From Phallusia mammillata (lineage: Eukaryota > Chordata > Ascidiacea > Phlebobranchia > Ascidiidae), in contig QLIY01000486.1 of the NCBI GenBank assembly GCA_003260075.1, positions 56,592-120,591 on the forward strand: 64,000 nucleotides of DNA. Direction: 5' to 3'. Of the stretch, positions 52,000-63,721 are shown piece after piece (position 1 is the stretch's first letter; every line of letters begins with the position of its first letter). A program made the translations under genes and the position numbers. The notes under the pieces are model-generated. The model did not search any database. It saw nothing but the letters and a program-made list of their open reading frames with translations, and was not told the origin of the DNA.

Positions 52000-52493
52000 A
52001 TACAGATGCACATAGCTAATGAACACAAGTTGCCGCATATTTTAGCGGCACTCGTCGTATTTGTGGACACGCATCACTAGGTGTTGACGTATCATGAATA
52101 CGTGCTGTTAAAAACTTAAACTTGCACTTTTTTCATCCTAGGTTTTCTAAATCCATGCGATAAAAGTAATCTAAAATTCACCCGACATCATATTTTAATT
52201 AAACGATTTAACCAGATTCATAAAGCACGTGATTGACAAGTTTTCTCAATGCAAATTCTCCGCCACATGCAAGATTGCTGGGGTTCATTATAGATACTGT
52301 GCTGATAAAATTAATCTAAACTTGCCTGCACTGCCGTCAAAACTGTAACATAGGTCAATATAGTTTATTATAGCAGGTTTGGGTTACGAACGACTCCGTT
52401 TGATGTCATATTTTTCACCTGCTAACGAAACCAGGCATTTTGAATGGCGAGCGGTAAGTGGACCCAATTTTGGCACTGAACATGGACATAGTC

Positions 52494-55400
52494 TTATGTT
52501 GGCGGCCACTGTAAGTTAACAGACTCCACGTCCAGGTCAATAATGTCTACTTCGGCCGACAAAAGATCACCCAAGCTTGGTGTGGTACGGCCAAAATCAC
52601 CATGTACGAATTCCTTCACGTATGTTCCTGCCTGCGTGGAGAGGAGGAGTTTAAAAACTCTGCTATCATTCGAATTTCGCTCGGCTTTAATGGCATGAAC
52701 GTAGCGCGATCTGGTAGCAAGCGGACGCCTATGAAGAACTCTAATTGGCGTTTTCTGTTTAAGCTCTAAATTTGTGATCTTTGACAAATCTTCAAGTTTA
52801 GAAATACTGTCTGGTGATGGTGGGTAAATGAAACAGCACACAGCACTGTATGACTTCGTTTTTTCTTCTTCACCTTCTTTGAGTTTTTTGCAGTCAGACT
52901 TGCTTACGACCTGTAAAAAATATCCAAATGCCAAATCAACAGGCAATTTTAAATTAGATTTTGTCTTTTTAACATTTAACTAGTTTATTGTGTCAAAGTT
53001 TGCAGAAAAACTAACACACTGTTAATATCAATAGATATTTCATTTGCAAACCTTCAAGGAATGCACAGAAACATCATTGTTTTGTCCATTAATCTGATGA
53101 CTTATTTCTGTCAGCTGTGTGGCATCCATTTTAGATTGCCTTGCATTAATGAGCTCTATAAGAAAAGGTCTGCCATTGCCCAACATCCTTACATCAACAT
53201 CTTCCCTACCAGAGGTAGAAAAGTTGTAACTGTCTGCACCAAATGCCTTTTGGATGGGTGTAGAAATATATTCCTAAAAACAAATACTGAAGTGATTAGG
53301 TCCAACTCAAAAGTTTGTGGCAAAAAACTTTGCAATGTACTTGAACAGATGACACCAGTTTCCTCTCTCCCTCAACAAGCCATGGAGTCTGAGGCAACTC
53401 ACGACTGTACTTGTTGTATCTATAAAATCATTTTTTAAAGTATGTTTGGTTAAAAAACTTACACAATTTTGCATTATTTCCCCTGTTCTCTTTTTAAAAA
53501 GTATTGCATTAAGGGTTTAATGATTTAAAAGCAGAGAAAAACTGTCAAAAAAACTAGAATAGTGGTTTTCCTATATATTGCCAGTTTATATATACTACAT
53601 CATATTTAACGATGCATCACATATACCATTTACTATATTTATAATGGATATATATTTGGCACCTGCATTTCATTGGGGCCCTTATCTTTTTCCTGGCACT
53701 TTATAACATAATTGTTTCTGCAAGCATAATCTAATGGGTCCCCATGCATATGCGATTTGGTAACAGTAAAAATAGGGCACAATCATTGTTAGATATTTAC
53801 CAATTTACTATACACATCATTTGATCTACACATATGATTGTTTTTGCAAGCAAAAACGAATGGGTCCCCACACGCACGTTTGTGCGGAATTATGGTAAAC
53901 AAACATCCTGGTTATTTTTAGATTCTTAAGGAAAAACTTAACCAACTTTAGCCTTAACCCAACTTTAAAAGTTTTGTCCGTATTCTTTTTGCATCATTAT
54001 TGTCATATAATTACAAAAAAACAGTAAATAAGAACAGGAAAAATACTTTCAATTTAATCTCATGCTTTGACCTTGATATTGTCGTTCAAGGTCAGTTTTT
54101 AAACACAATTTTCCAAAACTGAAAATGTGCTTGATAACTTAATAAAACGACATAGCATAGCTGCGCAAAAACAGCTGATTTCTAATCACCAACACGACTG
54201 TCTCGTAAAACGTCCGTCCGGACGTCAAGCTGAGCACTCCCGCTGCATTCACCCGCCTTAATCGTAAACAAGTGAATTACTCCCTTGAGAGTTGAGACTT
54301 CTATCTGACTGACAGTGTACACATATTATGGGCTGTAAAAGTAACTATTTGGCCGATTAAGGCAAAATTTTAAGTACTGAACGAATAACCTACTGCAAAC
54401 AATTGTTTAACATTTCAGCACATTAGGGCTTGTATTTTTGGCCTAAAACTTATTATTTTGGGGTTTAAGGGGTAAAAATGGGTGAATCCAATAAAAAGTT
54501 ACAAAATTCTTTAGAATAGCTTACATTGCACCAACCAACAAAGCATGAAACCCTCAGATTATGTACTTGGGTCAGTACAGCCGTTTTTAATTTTTTTGTA
54601 TTGGGGGCCTGTGGGTGAACCACTGGGTCGTTTGAGGTCAAACTTCAGGAGGATCAAATTCGGAACAATAACTAACATCTGTGCAAATTTGAATAAATTT
54701 AAAGCACTCCTTTTTTAAGGTACAAATATCTTTGAAATACCTTATATTCAGGGTTGCCATCAACTTGAAACCAAACATAAGGACAACCGAAAAATAAAAC
54801 TTTTAGGCGAAACGAAACAAACATTTTTAAACAAATCTTTGCATTTATACGAGTCATGACATAATATTCGCAATATTTTTGCCAGAAACAATCCGTTCCA
54901 GCAACTCGTTGTTCGTAGAAAATATTTTGTGCATCTCACGACAGTTCAGGTCTAGACTCATTGTTACTTGTAGCAGGGATTTGACTTGTAATTGTTGAAA
55001 ACAAGACAAAAGAAGGACTACAGTCAAAAATAAGGACATTTCTTAGAAATAAGGACAATGAACTTTTCTAAGACATAGCCCTTCAAAATAAGGACAAATC
55101 TTAGAAATAAGGACGGTATGGCAACCCTGCTTATATTGCACCAAACAACAATGCATATAACTCCTTAATGAAGTACTTTAGCAAGTATAGCCATTTTAAA
55201 AATTTCACGTTTTGGGGGGCTGTGGGTGAACCGAGGGATCAAACAGGGTCAAAATTCACATGGACCCTCTTTAGACCAATATCTATAATGTGTGTAAATT
55301 TGAAAAAGTTTGCACCATTCTTTCTTGACCAAAACGTGGGAACAAATCCACGTTAGACGGAAAAAAAAATATAGACAAAAACAATGTGTCCCCTTCAGGG

Positions 55401-56492
55401 AAGGGGACCCATAACAAGTAGTTACCGAAAGCCTTTAGTAGTGTTAAAAACAAACTACCGTTTTTGATTTTTGTTACCATTGAAATCAACTAACCTGCCA
55501 CCAACAAATACAGCAGTATGAAACAACTGTACATTGCCAACAACTGAAGGCTCCAAATCGATAGAGCACAGTTTCTCCAGCTCAGAATCATTTAGGTTTA
55601 ACATGGCAGAGCGAATTCGGGCAAGAGTAAATGTTGGCTCATCATTTTTTGGTCTTTTCCTGTTATAAGTTATATTTAAGTTGAATATATCTATTTGCCT
55701 TTATTGCAAAAAACATTACATGCAAAAATTAAATAAAAGTGTTCTACTGCACCTATTGAATGTTTTTTTCTCATTACACTTTGATGACACATGTGTAAGA
55801 AAGTTTGTTTCAGTGGATACATGCTTGAGATGCAGAGAAATCTCCAAGACACCATTTGGATCACGTTCTTGATTGATTCCTTCAATCAAAATAGGTTCCA
55901 TGAGTGCCTTAAAGACATAAGCAAACACAGGCTTCTTACACTTTTGATTTGCTTTAGGTTGTTTATCTCAAAACACAGTTGATCCAGTTTCATTTGCAGG
56001 TCCCCGAGTGGTGTAAATAATAAAAAAAAAATTATTTTGTACCTTAAAAACTTCTTTAACATCGGTTGGATTGTGTTTTTTCAAAACGTCCGAATACTTC
56101 TCTTCAAAATATTTCATGCTATACAGGCCAAAAACTTGCAGTTGTACGGGCAAAAAATATTGGGGTTGGTATGTTGCAAACTGGTATGACTCTTTTGATA
56201 GGGCATCGACAATATGTTTTAGACAGGGCTGCAAAAAATTACTTTCCAAAATTCCCAAACAACAGTGACAACTGCCTTGTCTTTTCAACTGATGATTTGC
56301 ATTATCAATTGAGTCAGCACCTGCCACAGCATGTTGCAAAAATTCTGGAAACGTCTCTTTCAGATGTTCAGTAATTTCTGATTCATTTCGGAGCACCCAT
56401 ATCCAATCAAAACACAAGTGACGAAGAATACATCTCACACAGAATTTGTTAGAAGTTTCTTCCCAACGTTTTACTGCGTCGGTGTTATTCAT
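52494..56492 (-). CDS. PUS10: tRNA pseudouridine synthase Pus10
   Basis: Makes pseudouridine in the T-loop of tRNA (positions 54/55 in archaea and animals). The mammalian protein also acts in miRNA processing. Six exons give about 483 codons (human 529): 56043-56492, about 55789-55907, 55495-55659, 53341-53419, 53052-53273, 52494-52910. The N-terminus has the paired Cys motif FCVRCILRHL typical of the Pus10 zinc-binding THUMP-like region. The catalytic half has RYNKYSRELPQTPW (split across exons 3 and 4), STSGREDVDVRMLGNGRPF with the catalytic Asp in GREDVDVR, RVLHRRPLATR, and TQAGTYVKEFVHGDFGRTTPS near the end. All junction phases fit. The donor of exon 2 is weak, so its end is the least certain. 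The intron after exon 3 (about 2 kb) holds tandem repeats and a MITE. The start is preceded by CTTTAG three bases before the ATG, a possible splice or trans-splice acceptor. Confidence 0.95.
53690..53910. repeat. Two copies of a GGGTCCCC-centred interspersed repeat
   Basis: Near 53,710 and 53,835 the pattern TTGTTTCTGCAAGC ... GGGTCCCCATGC (or ...CACACGC) recurs. A third copy lies near 63,555-63,600 (CTGTTTCTGCAGGC ... GGGTCCCCACACATGC). Family unknown; no ends defined. Confidence 0.5.
54522..55335. repeat. Two ~215-bp tandem units in PUS10 intron 3, second interrupted by a MITE
   Basis: Unit 1 (about 54,522-54,740) and unit 2 (from 54,741, continuing after the MITE at 55,138-55,335) share TATTGCACCAA(A/C)CAACAA, GGCTGTGGGTGAACC and GTGCAAATTTGAA-like words at matching spacing, about 70% alike by eye. 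The MITE landed at their junction. Confidence 0.7.
54749..55129. mobile_element. hAT-type MITE, TSD CTTATATT
   Basis: 381 bp with ends CAGGGTTGCCATC and GGTATGGCAACCCTG, flanked by perfect CTTATATT (54,741-54,748 and 55,130-55,137). Interior repeats of AAATAAGGACA. Located in PUS10 intron 3. Confidence 0.93.
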
Positions 56493-56531
56493 TTTCTAAA
56501 GATTTCACTCTCAAACTATTATTTACTAACG

Positions 56532-56813
56532 CTACGGTGAACCATTCTTTTCATAACAAACCCTCCGTTCCGTTGCCTTTCCTTCTCGATCAAACCGAGT
56601 AAAGAGTAACCGACGTTTGAGTGTTTTTATTTTGGCCGGTCCACAATCCACATGTGAAAATGTATCACACGCATCAATGCGCAGCGTCTTATTTCTATTT
56701 GTTCGAGGTCTGGTTCCAGAAAACACTTGCGAGGTTCCCGTGTGCCCTATGGGTCCCACAAGGATTTTCCGTGGTTTGTTTGACGAACATGAGAAAAATT
56801 GATTAACATGCAC
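56532..56813 (-). CDS. Unrecognised 93-codon open frame just upstream of PUS10
   Basis: Basic 93-residue frame starting MHVNQFFSCSSNKPRKILVG and ending 39 bp before the PUS10 start codon, on the same strand. I recognise no domain. The position would fit the first member of a short polycistronic unit, or a chance frame in the PUS10 leader or promoter. Codon quality cannot be judged on this length. Confidence 0.2.
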   Translation of the reverse strand: MHVNQFFSCSSNKPRKILVGPIGHTGTSQVFSGTRPRTNRNKTLRIDACDTFSHVDCGPAKIKTLKRRLLFTRFDREGKATERRVCYEKNGSP

Positions 56814-57005
56814 AATTTGTGTTTATGGGGTGTTACTGAAATATGTTTGTTTTACCTTCAGTTTTAACAGTTTGTTATCAAAATTAACATTCTGTGTTTA
56901 GCAAAATTTCCAAAATTCCGTAATGGGTTCTGTGTCACAAAAACGGTTACATAGCACTGTTCTGCCTACATTTTGTCGTTGACCTAAAATTAATGATAGT
57001 GGCTC

Positions 57006-57173
57006 GTAGCACACGCTTTTAACGACTGGGTTGCTCAGTCTTTACCTAAACATATTTTTTGTCATTTTGTCATGTCATTTTTGTCCCCCCCCCCGTAGCA
57101 CACGCTTTTAACGACTGGGTTGCTCAGTCTTTACCTAAACATCTTTTTTGTCATTTTGTCATGTCCTTTTTGT
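57006..57173. repeat. 79-bp tandem duplication split by a 10-C run
   Basis: 57,006-57,084 and 57,095-57,173 are near-identical (differences at about two positions) and joined by 10 C at 57,085-57,094. They lie about 130 bp beyond the TARDBP stop codon, possibly in its 3' UTR. Confidence 0.9.
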
Positions 57174-57302
57174 CAAACAAAAGAAAGTTGATATGACTTT
57201 TGGACATTAATTTATACAGTTCTCAAAAATCGCAATTTTCAAAACGAAGCCACTGTACAACACTATGCACAATGACACAAACCAATAAAATTACTGCAGC
57301 AG

Positions 57303-60181
57303 TTAAGACCACTTTGTATCGCCTTTGTTATTCCATGGCGGCGAATCTTTGACATCAGTGGGCCAACCTGGTCTGTTACCTGAGCCCCCTGGTCGCTTGT
57401 TCATGTTCTGGGCCATTTGTTCACCAAACATGCCATTAAGCATTGAGTTCCATGAACCAAGTGCCGCTGCCAACACTGCAGGATTCATCATGTTGAAGCC
57501 ACCACTGAAATTTCCTTGTCCACCTGCTACACCCATACCCCCAGCTGGATTATAAGGTAAGTTGGGCTGCATATCACCCGAATACTGCCCTTGGCTGTTT
57601 GGTGCAGCGCCATAATACCTTCCACTCTGGTTTGATCGGCTGCTTCCAGACTGGTATTGATATGACATGTTTTCTGTGTTGGGTTTGCTCTGCTCCTTAG
57701 TACCTTTGGGGTCAGCTGTGTTGATGTAAACACTTACACCGTTGATCACTTGGTCCTCACCGATTAACCTTGCAGCAACAGCTGTCAATCAAAAGTTAAA
57801 ATCTTTAAAAAAACTAAAAGTAAAAGTTATGTGTTGCACCTGATCAAGTCATCTTCGATATCCAAGAATCGCTTTTTAAACAATACCAATACCATACAAT
57901 TCAAAACAAAATTCTGGGTTTGGGTCTTACCACTGTCTCTGAATGTGACAAATGCAAAGGCACGGAATGGTGTGGGAATGTAAACATCGTCAACTTCACC
58001 AAAGTGCTCAAAGTAACTTTTTAAATCTTCTTTAGTCATAGAATCTGTGATCCTTCCTACAAACACTTTACCACTTGTTTGCCCACTGCTTTGCACCTGA
58101 AATAAGTTACATATGCTGTTTGTCTGATTAACTAAAAAGCAAATTTTGTTTTGTTTTAAAGACAACAAAATAAAATTCTTCTGCCATCCACTAACTTTGG
58201 AATGTGGTATCTTGACATCACACCATCTTCCATCCAACTGATGTCGCTGTTTAATAACAGTTTCTTGAGCCTCATAGTTGGCGAAGCGAATAAACCCATA
58301 GCCTCTGGATTTGCCTGCTGCATCTCTTTTTATCTGTAGACACATTTTTCTTGGAGTAAATTGAGTGTTTCTCAGAATAAAAATTACAGGCTTCAAATAA
58401 GAATTTTACAAAAGGCAATCACAGTTGAAGAAATTAATACAGTGGGTCACAAAAACACGACAACATGGAATTTGGCACAAAAATGGAAAAGGTTGAATTG
58501 TAGCAGAGTGTCTTTGTTATACCGACAGCAGCTTGGAATTGAGTTGTAGAAGCTCCCCTAAAAAAATAAATGAATATTTTAGAACAGTTGGCTGCAATAG
58601 ATTGTCCTTTTGGTATGTTAATATATAAGACAAAAAATTTCCACCACAGGGTTATCAACCTCACAGTTATTGTCGAAAATCGAAAAGGTAGTTGAATTAC
58701 ATTGTCTGATATTATAGGTACACACTTCCTTATTATCTTTACCATTGTGATGGCATAAATTAAAAAATAGATTTACACACTTGAATGAGATGATACATAC
58801 CAATAGATGGAGCAGATTTGGTTAAACAGGCACACATCTTGGTTTTATAGCAATTGTCCTCATACTTTTGTCGTTGACAAGCATCAAAACACTGTATCAT
58901 CAGCTAACTTCATTTCACAAGTCATTTTCAAACATTTGTCAAGATGTAAATATCCCACATTCACACAATATGTGAGGACACAGATTTCAGTGAAGACATA
59001 AAATCCCCAAAACCAATGTGTAAGGTATAACATGAGTCCACATATTTTTCAAACCAGAAATGGTAAAATGATTGGCAAAAAGAACAGTTATTCTCAATAT
59101 CTGCACTCAAACTGACCACGACCGAATTCGCCGCATTTCACACATTTAGATGGGTGCACTTCAATCATTGTTATTTATGTACAAGCAACATGAAACACAA
59201 CAAATGGATAAAACTGTATTATGTATGAAAGCATATAAATGTAAAACGTAAATTCAGGGGAGTATATGACAATCCAATTAAAACATATTGTATGTATATT
59301 TTTGATCCAAGCATATCAACACAGTATCTTACTTAACCTCCATGTTCCATTGACGGTCAATCATTTTGTATCACAGTTACCCACAATTTTTTATCACAGT
59401 TAACCCACAAGAACAAAAATGCATTTGTCAAAGATCTTTATGTATTGTCGACAATGCACCTTATCACAGTTAACCCACAAAAACAACACATATTTGCAGA
59501 CAATTTTCAACAACACACCAGAATAAAATTCAGTTAAACTAGTGAGTAACACAAACTTCATGCTTTTTAAAGATTAAGCAAGGTATATTGAACTATAAAA
59601 CTTACCAGGGTCATCACAAGTTCCCCAAATGGTGCAAAATAATCTTCGAGATCTTTTTCTGTGACTTTCCAAGGAAGACCCAGAACTATAAGATCTGAAC
59701 ACTTTTGAGCTGGCCTCTTGCTTCGAATGCTCTGACTGTCCTGGTCCTCTTCCATTTTTCGTTTATTGTCTGCAGAAGCAAACCCCATACAATTTAACAG
59801 TTACATGTGCAGTGTTCATTTCTAAACATATTTGTCTGATCTAACTATATCTTAAAATTAGTTTTAGCTGACCCTTTGGGTAAACTGTGATGTATAAATA
59901 ATTTTTCCAGAATTGCTCAACATCTGGGGGATACAGAATTCCATCAACAACCTTCACTCCCCTCATGGTATGGGTTTCTGGGTTTCTATATTTTAGGCCA
60001 CAGGCTCCAGGAAATTGAGCTGCAGAAAAAATATCATGTTGTTGAATTAACTAAATAAAACTGACATGAAATATTAAAACCTACCACAAATTGATGAAAG
60101 AAACAATGTCCCATCATTCTCAACCGGTATTTCAATTGGCTCCTCGTCATGTTCATCCTCTGCTATCCGCACAAAACTCAT
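57303..60181 (-). CDS. TARDBP: TAR DNA-binding protein 43 (TDP-43)
   Basis: Nuclear RNA-binding protein controlling splicing and mRNA stability by binding UG-rich RNA. Six exons total 396 codons (human 414): 60085-60181, 59873-60019, 59606-59769, 58196-58333, 57931-58096, 57303-57781. The N-terminal oligomerisation domain begins [20 protein letters not shown] and includes [15 protein letters not shown] nuclear-localisation segment follows with YPKDNKRKM and RSKRP. RRM1 has [15 protein letters not shown] and [11 protein letters not shown]2 has [16 protein letters not shown] and FRAFAFVTF. The C-terminal tail is Gly/Asn/Gln/Ser-rich and keeps the short hydrophobic helix ([18 protein letters not shown]) that drives human TDP-43 condensation. 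All exon phases fit. In vertebrates TDP-43 represses its own mRNA through the 3' UTR; nothing here proves that. Confidence 0.96.
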
Positions 60182-61923
60182 TTTTGTGCACGCAGTAAAA
60201 TTATGCTAGTGCAAACAAAAATTGTCAACTCTAAACTTAGTTTACTGAAAAGTTAGACTTAGGGATAGGTTTGCGGAACCAGGTAAAATGTCATTCTATT
60301 CTACTTATCAAATTAAGCAAAACTACTATTTTTCAGCCCTGTTGCGTAGTGTTTCTTACAATTTCATACACTGTGCGATACCAAAAAAGGCAGAAATAAT
60401 TCTTAGCCACATAATTTAACTAAAACTACTGCGAAATTTTATAAAAACTAATGCTAAAATGTTATCCAGACCATAAAACATCAAACTTTCGAAAAACTGT
60501 TGTGCAACAAAAAAGTTTGTTTGATTAATAATTCACATCCACAACAACTTTTTTTGCGGAAATTTTGTGCAGTCATGTGTAAATCTATTTCGTTATTTTG
60601 ACTTTTGACATCGTTCTGTTTCGTTTCGAAACAATGGCCGCCGTGAAAAATGAAATGTAGCGATTTTAAACAAACATCTTTAGCAAATAAATATATGCTT
60701 TCAAATAAAAAATACTTCTGTATTAACATCGGGAAATATATTGATAATTAATTGATACTGGTATTTTTTGTTTAAATTAACGTGTCTGTTTATTAAACAT
60801 GAAAAAGTCATATAACTTCACCATAGAAATCTTACAATTTGAGATCAAATCGCAGAAAAAATGGATTTGGTATCTTTTTAGGTAGTGTGTGAGGATAAGA
60901 AACGTTGTTCTAACTTGTCAATTTAAGATACGTTACTTTGCGAATAGGGGAAAGCGATGCAATTAAAACACATCACACAGCCAAAGTGGCAAAGTACCTT
61001 GATGGGTGTCTGGTAGAAGATTTGGCAACAATACTTCGGGAAAGATGATTCATGATGAAATCTTTTTCGGATTGCCAGTAAATATGAATATTGTAGTCTA
61101 TTACCATATTATGTTTAGTTGGCAATCGTATTTTTTTACCGCAATAGGCAAAAATAGGTTTTTGTTGCATTCATGTGTTCACTATAAAATGTTAATGTGG
61201 TAAGTGGAATATTGAATAAAATTAAACATAAAAGTGGGAAAATGGAACTTATGTATATCACCAAAAGTCAGATTTTCTACCATTTCACACATCACAAAAT
61301 TTCATAGTCATTCTTATCTTGTTTACATTATTTCATTTACATACAAGAAAATAATCTTAGTTGTAATGAAAGTGGCTTTGACCAGCAGATTTGACACAAT
61401 GCCAGCAATTTTTAATCGAGTACCACTGAAAAAAATTGAAATTCCAATATGACCTACTTGTCGGATGTTATAGGTGTAGCTACTGTTAAAAAACAATATA
61501 TTTTTTGGTTTGGCGCTGGATTAAAATTAATAATGATTGGTGGGTAGAGCTAAATATATATGAAGGTTAATAAACACAGACACGCTTAGGGTCAAGAAGG
61601 TCATGGCAATAGTTTGGCCAATACACACACATAACTATATTTTTGTTTTCATGTGTATTTCTACACATGTTTTTGTGTGGCTAAATCATTTTTTCATGTG
61701 GCTTATCCCTATCATGACATTAAATATTATTAAATTGCGTTCAGTGTGAATGATACTATTTTTTAAAATGGTACATGCTGACTAGGGTCCGGACAGTTTT
61801 TATAATTGTTTGTGTGTTTGGTCTTTTAATTCTGAACACAGATACCCCAAGTATTAGTAAGTCAAAATCCAATTGTATTTTGTCCTTATTGTTGTTTGAA
61901 AAGCTGATAGCTCATCTGCAACC
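60182..61923. other. Divergent intergenic region between TARDBP and the SR-protein gene
   Basis: Both genes start at the edges of this 1.7-kb AT-rich region, so it should contain both promoters and possibly non-coding first exons. I see no coding exon, repeat or clear core-promoter motif. Confidence 0.5.
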
Positions 61924-62724
61924 ATGTCTGGTCGTCGAGTCTTCGTGGGTCGTCTAAGCCGCAACGCAGCGGAATATGATGTTGAAAGATTTTTTAGGGG
62001 TTTCGGTAGAATCAACGACATCAACATTAAAACCGGGTATTGCTTCGTCGAATTCGATGATGCCCGAGACGCCGATGACGCAGTTTACGAGCTCAACAAC
62101 CAAAATCTGTGTGGCGAACGGGTGACCGTGGAGCACGCCATCGGTGTGCCCCGAAACCGCGAGTACGACAGACCTCGGGATCGAGATCGAGATTATTATG
62201 GTGGTCGCAGGGAATTTCGCGATAGCACTGGACGAGTGCGACCAAGCTACTTCCACGGGCGAGCTATCGAAAAGTATGGCCCACCGCTTCGCACTAAATA
62301 CCGCGTCACCGTGCAAAATCTTTCAACGCGCGTTAGCTGGCAAGACCTAAAGGATTACTTGCGCCAAGCTGGTGAAATCACATACGCCGACGCGCACAAG
62401 CATCGACGCAATGAAGGAGTGGTCGATTTCGCGACGTATGGCGACATGAAGCGCGCCATCGACAAGCTAGACGGCACCGAAATCAATGGCCGAAGAATTA
62501 AGCTGATTGAAGAGGATACGCGTGATTCGAGATCGAGAAGTAGATCGTATTCCAGATCGAGGAGCCGTAGTCCACGCGCTTACCGCCGATCACGTTCACG
62601 ATCTCGTTCGTCAAGGAGTAGAAGCAGGTCTGGATCACGTAACAGACGAAGCTACTCACGTGATCGTCGCCGTAGCGCATCACCGCAACGGAACGAGCAT
62701 CGCTCTGAGACACCGAGCGACTGA
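61924..62724 (+). CDS. SRSF4/5/6-like: Two-RRM SR splicing factor (SRSF4/5/6 type), intronless
   Basis: Splicing activator that binds exonic enhancers and recruits the spliceosome through its RS tail. 266 codons in one uninterrupted frame. RRM1 (residues 1-75) has RVFVGRLSR and [10 protein letters not shown] basic RD/G-rich linker (80-115) follows, then RRM2 (about 127-200) with the SR-family signature [13 protein letters not shown] and [19 protein letters not shown]. The tail (from about 203) is Arg-Ser dipeptides ([17 protein letters not shown]) ending SETPSD. RRM2 with SWQDLKD separates it from single-RRM SR proteins. The start is well supported: ACCATG context and family-typical first residues. 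Vertebrate SRSF4-6 are multi-exon, so the lack of introns is notable. Confidence 0.95.
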   Translation: MSGRRVFVGRLSRNAAEYDVERFFRGFGRINDINIKTGYCFVEFDDARDADDAVYELNNQNLCGERVTVEHAIGVPRNREYDRPRDRDRDYYGGRREFRDSTGRVRPSYFHGRAIEKYGPPLRTKYRVTVQNLSTRVSWQDLKDYLRQAGEITYADAHKHRRNEGVVDFATYGDMKRAIDKLDGTEINGRRIKLIEEDTRDSRSRSRSYSRSRSRSPRAYRRSRSRSRSSRSRSRSGSRNRRSYSRDRRRSASPQRNEHRSETPSD

Positions 62725-63721
62725 GATGAAGCAAGAAAAGCGAACAAAACAGTCGATGTTGTGTACAAAAAATCGTGGTAGAAACTCCTTGTTTCACAAG
62801 TCCAATGTGTGTTTGTGTTTTGCTGTGTTTGTCGTGAGCTCTAGTGCGAACGTGACGTTTATCTTGAGACATTTGATACAAACTTGTTTTTTCGTTAACT
62901 GAGTGCGTTTTTTCAGCAGCCGAGCTGGGTCCTAAAAACTTGTTCGTTGGAAAAATCCACACTTGATAATGTAGAAAAATCACTGCTACCTGCAGCATTG
63001 AGGTAGACATAACACTTCTGATAGTGCGAAACGTGCCAAGTTACATTGGTAATTACTAAAGAAAAACAACTTTACTGGTCAACTACATCGACTTAACTGT
63101 TCTGTAGAAAACATTCCATGCCAAAAATATAATTCCGCACGACCGCCATCACTGTTTTGTTTAGTAACCAAATTATTCTATCATTGCGAATCTACCCACG
63201 GAAAGACGTTCTTGTCGAAGATTTTTTACTATTTTTTTAAGCAAAAACATGTTTGACCGCATTTGTTTGCGACGTCGAAATGAAATTCAAACCAATCATA
63301 TTGTAATTATGCACCAAAACTAACTGCTGATAAAACACTTTTCAAAGATGATAAACTTACGTTTAGGTGATTAACCAAATCTCTCCTCTCTCTCTCTCTC
63401 TGCATCATAACCTTGGCAAGTATCTAAAACTACAAGGGTGGCTTAGCACATTTTGTCCTTGCATTTACACTATAACCTATTTTAAAACATTAATATATTT
63501 CCCATGCTTATTTTGTATTGAGTCCCATATTAGCCATCGTCTTTTATAACCTTAACTGTTTCTGCAGGCAGAAACTCATGGGTCCCCACACATGCAAAGT
63601 TGAAAATAATGCATTTCAATTGATAACCATGAGAAAGTCGAGTGTTGTAAGGTAAAACACAGTGATCGGCACTGGGCTTAAATAATAATTCTATGTAGAG
63701 TACAAACTATACAAATCAGAA
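62725..63721. other. 3' region of the SR-protein gene and spacer
   Basis: Contains the SR gene 3' UTR, a CT-rich simple repeat at 63,381-63,401 and a GGGTCCCC-type repeat copy near 63,555-63,600. No coding exon seen. Confidence 0.5.
63381..63401. repeat. (CT)n microsatellite
   Basis: CTCTCCTCTCTCTCTCTCTCT, a short dinucleotide tract with one interruption. Confidence 0.9.

Noticed and set aside
53200..53240. Frameshift in PUS10 near the catalytic motif
   Set aside because: An initial reading dropped one T; the sequence on the minus strand reads AACTTTTCTACCTCTGG and stays in frame.
53061..53438. Plus-strand 125-codon frame
   Set aside because: Antisense of PUS10 exons 4 and 5, whose splice sites and protein match are convincing.
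62507..62902. Plus-strand frame overlapping the RS tail
   Set aside because: Alternate-frame shadow of the SR-protein repeats; no domain and no independent start context.
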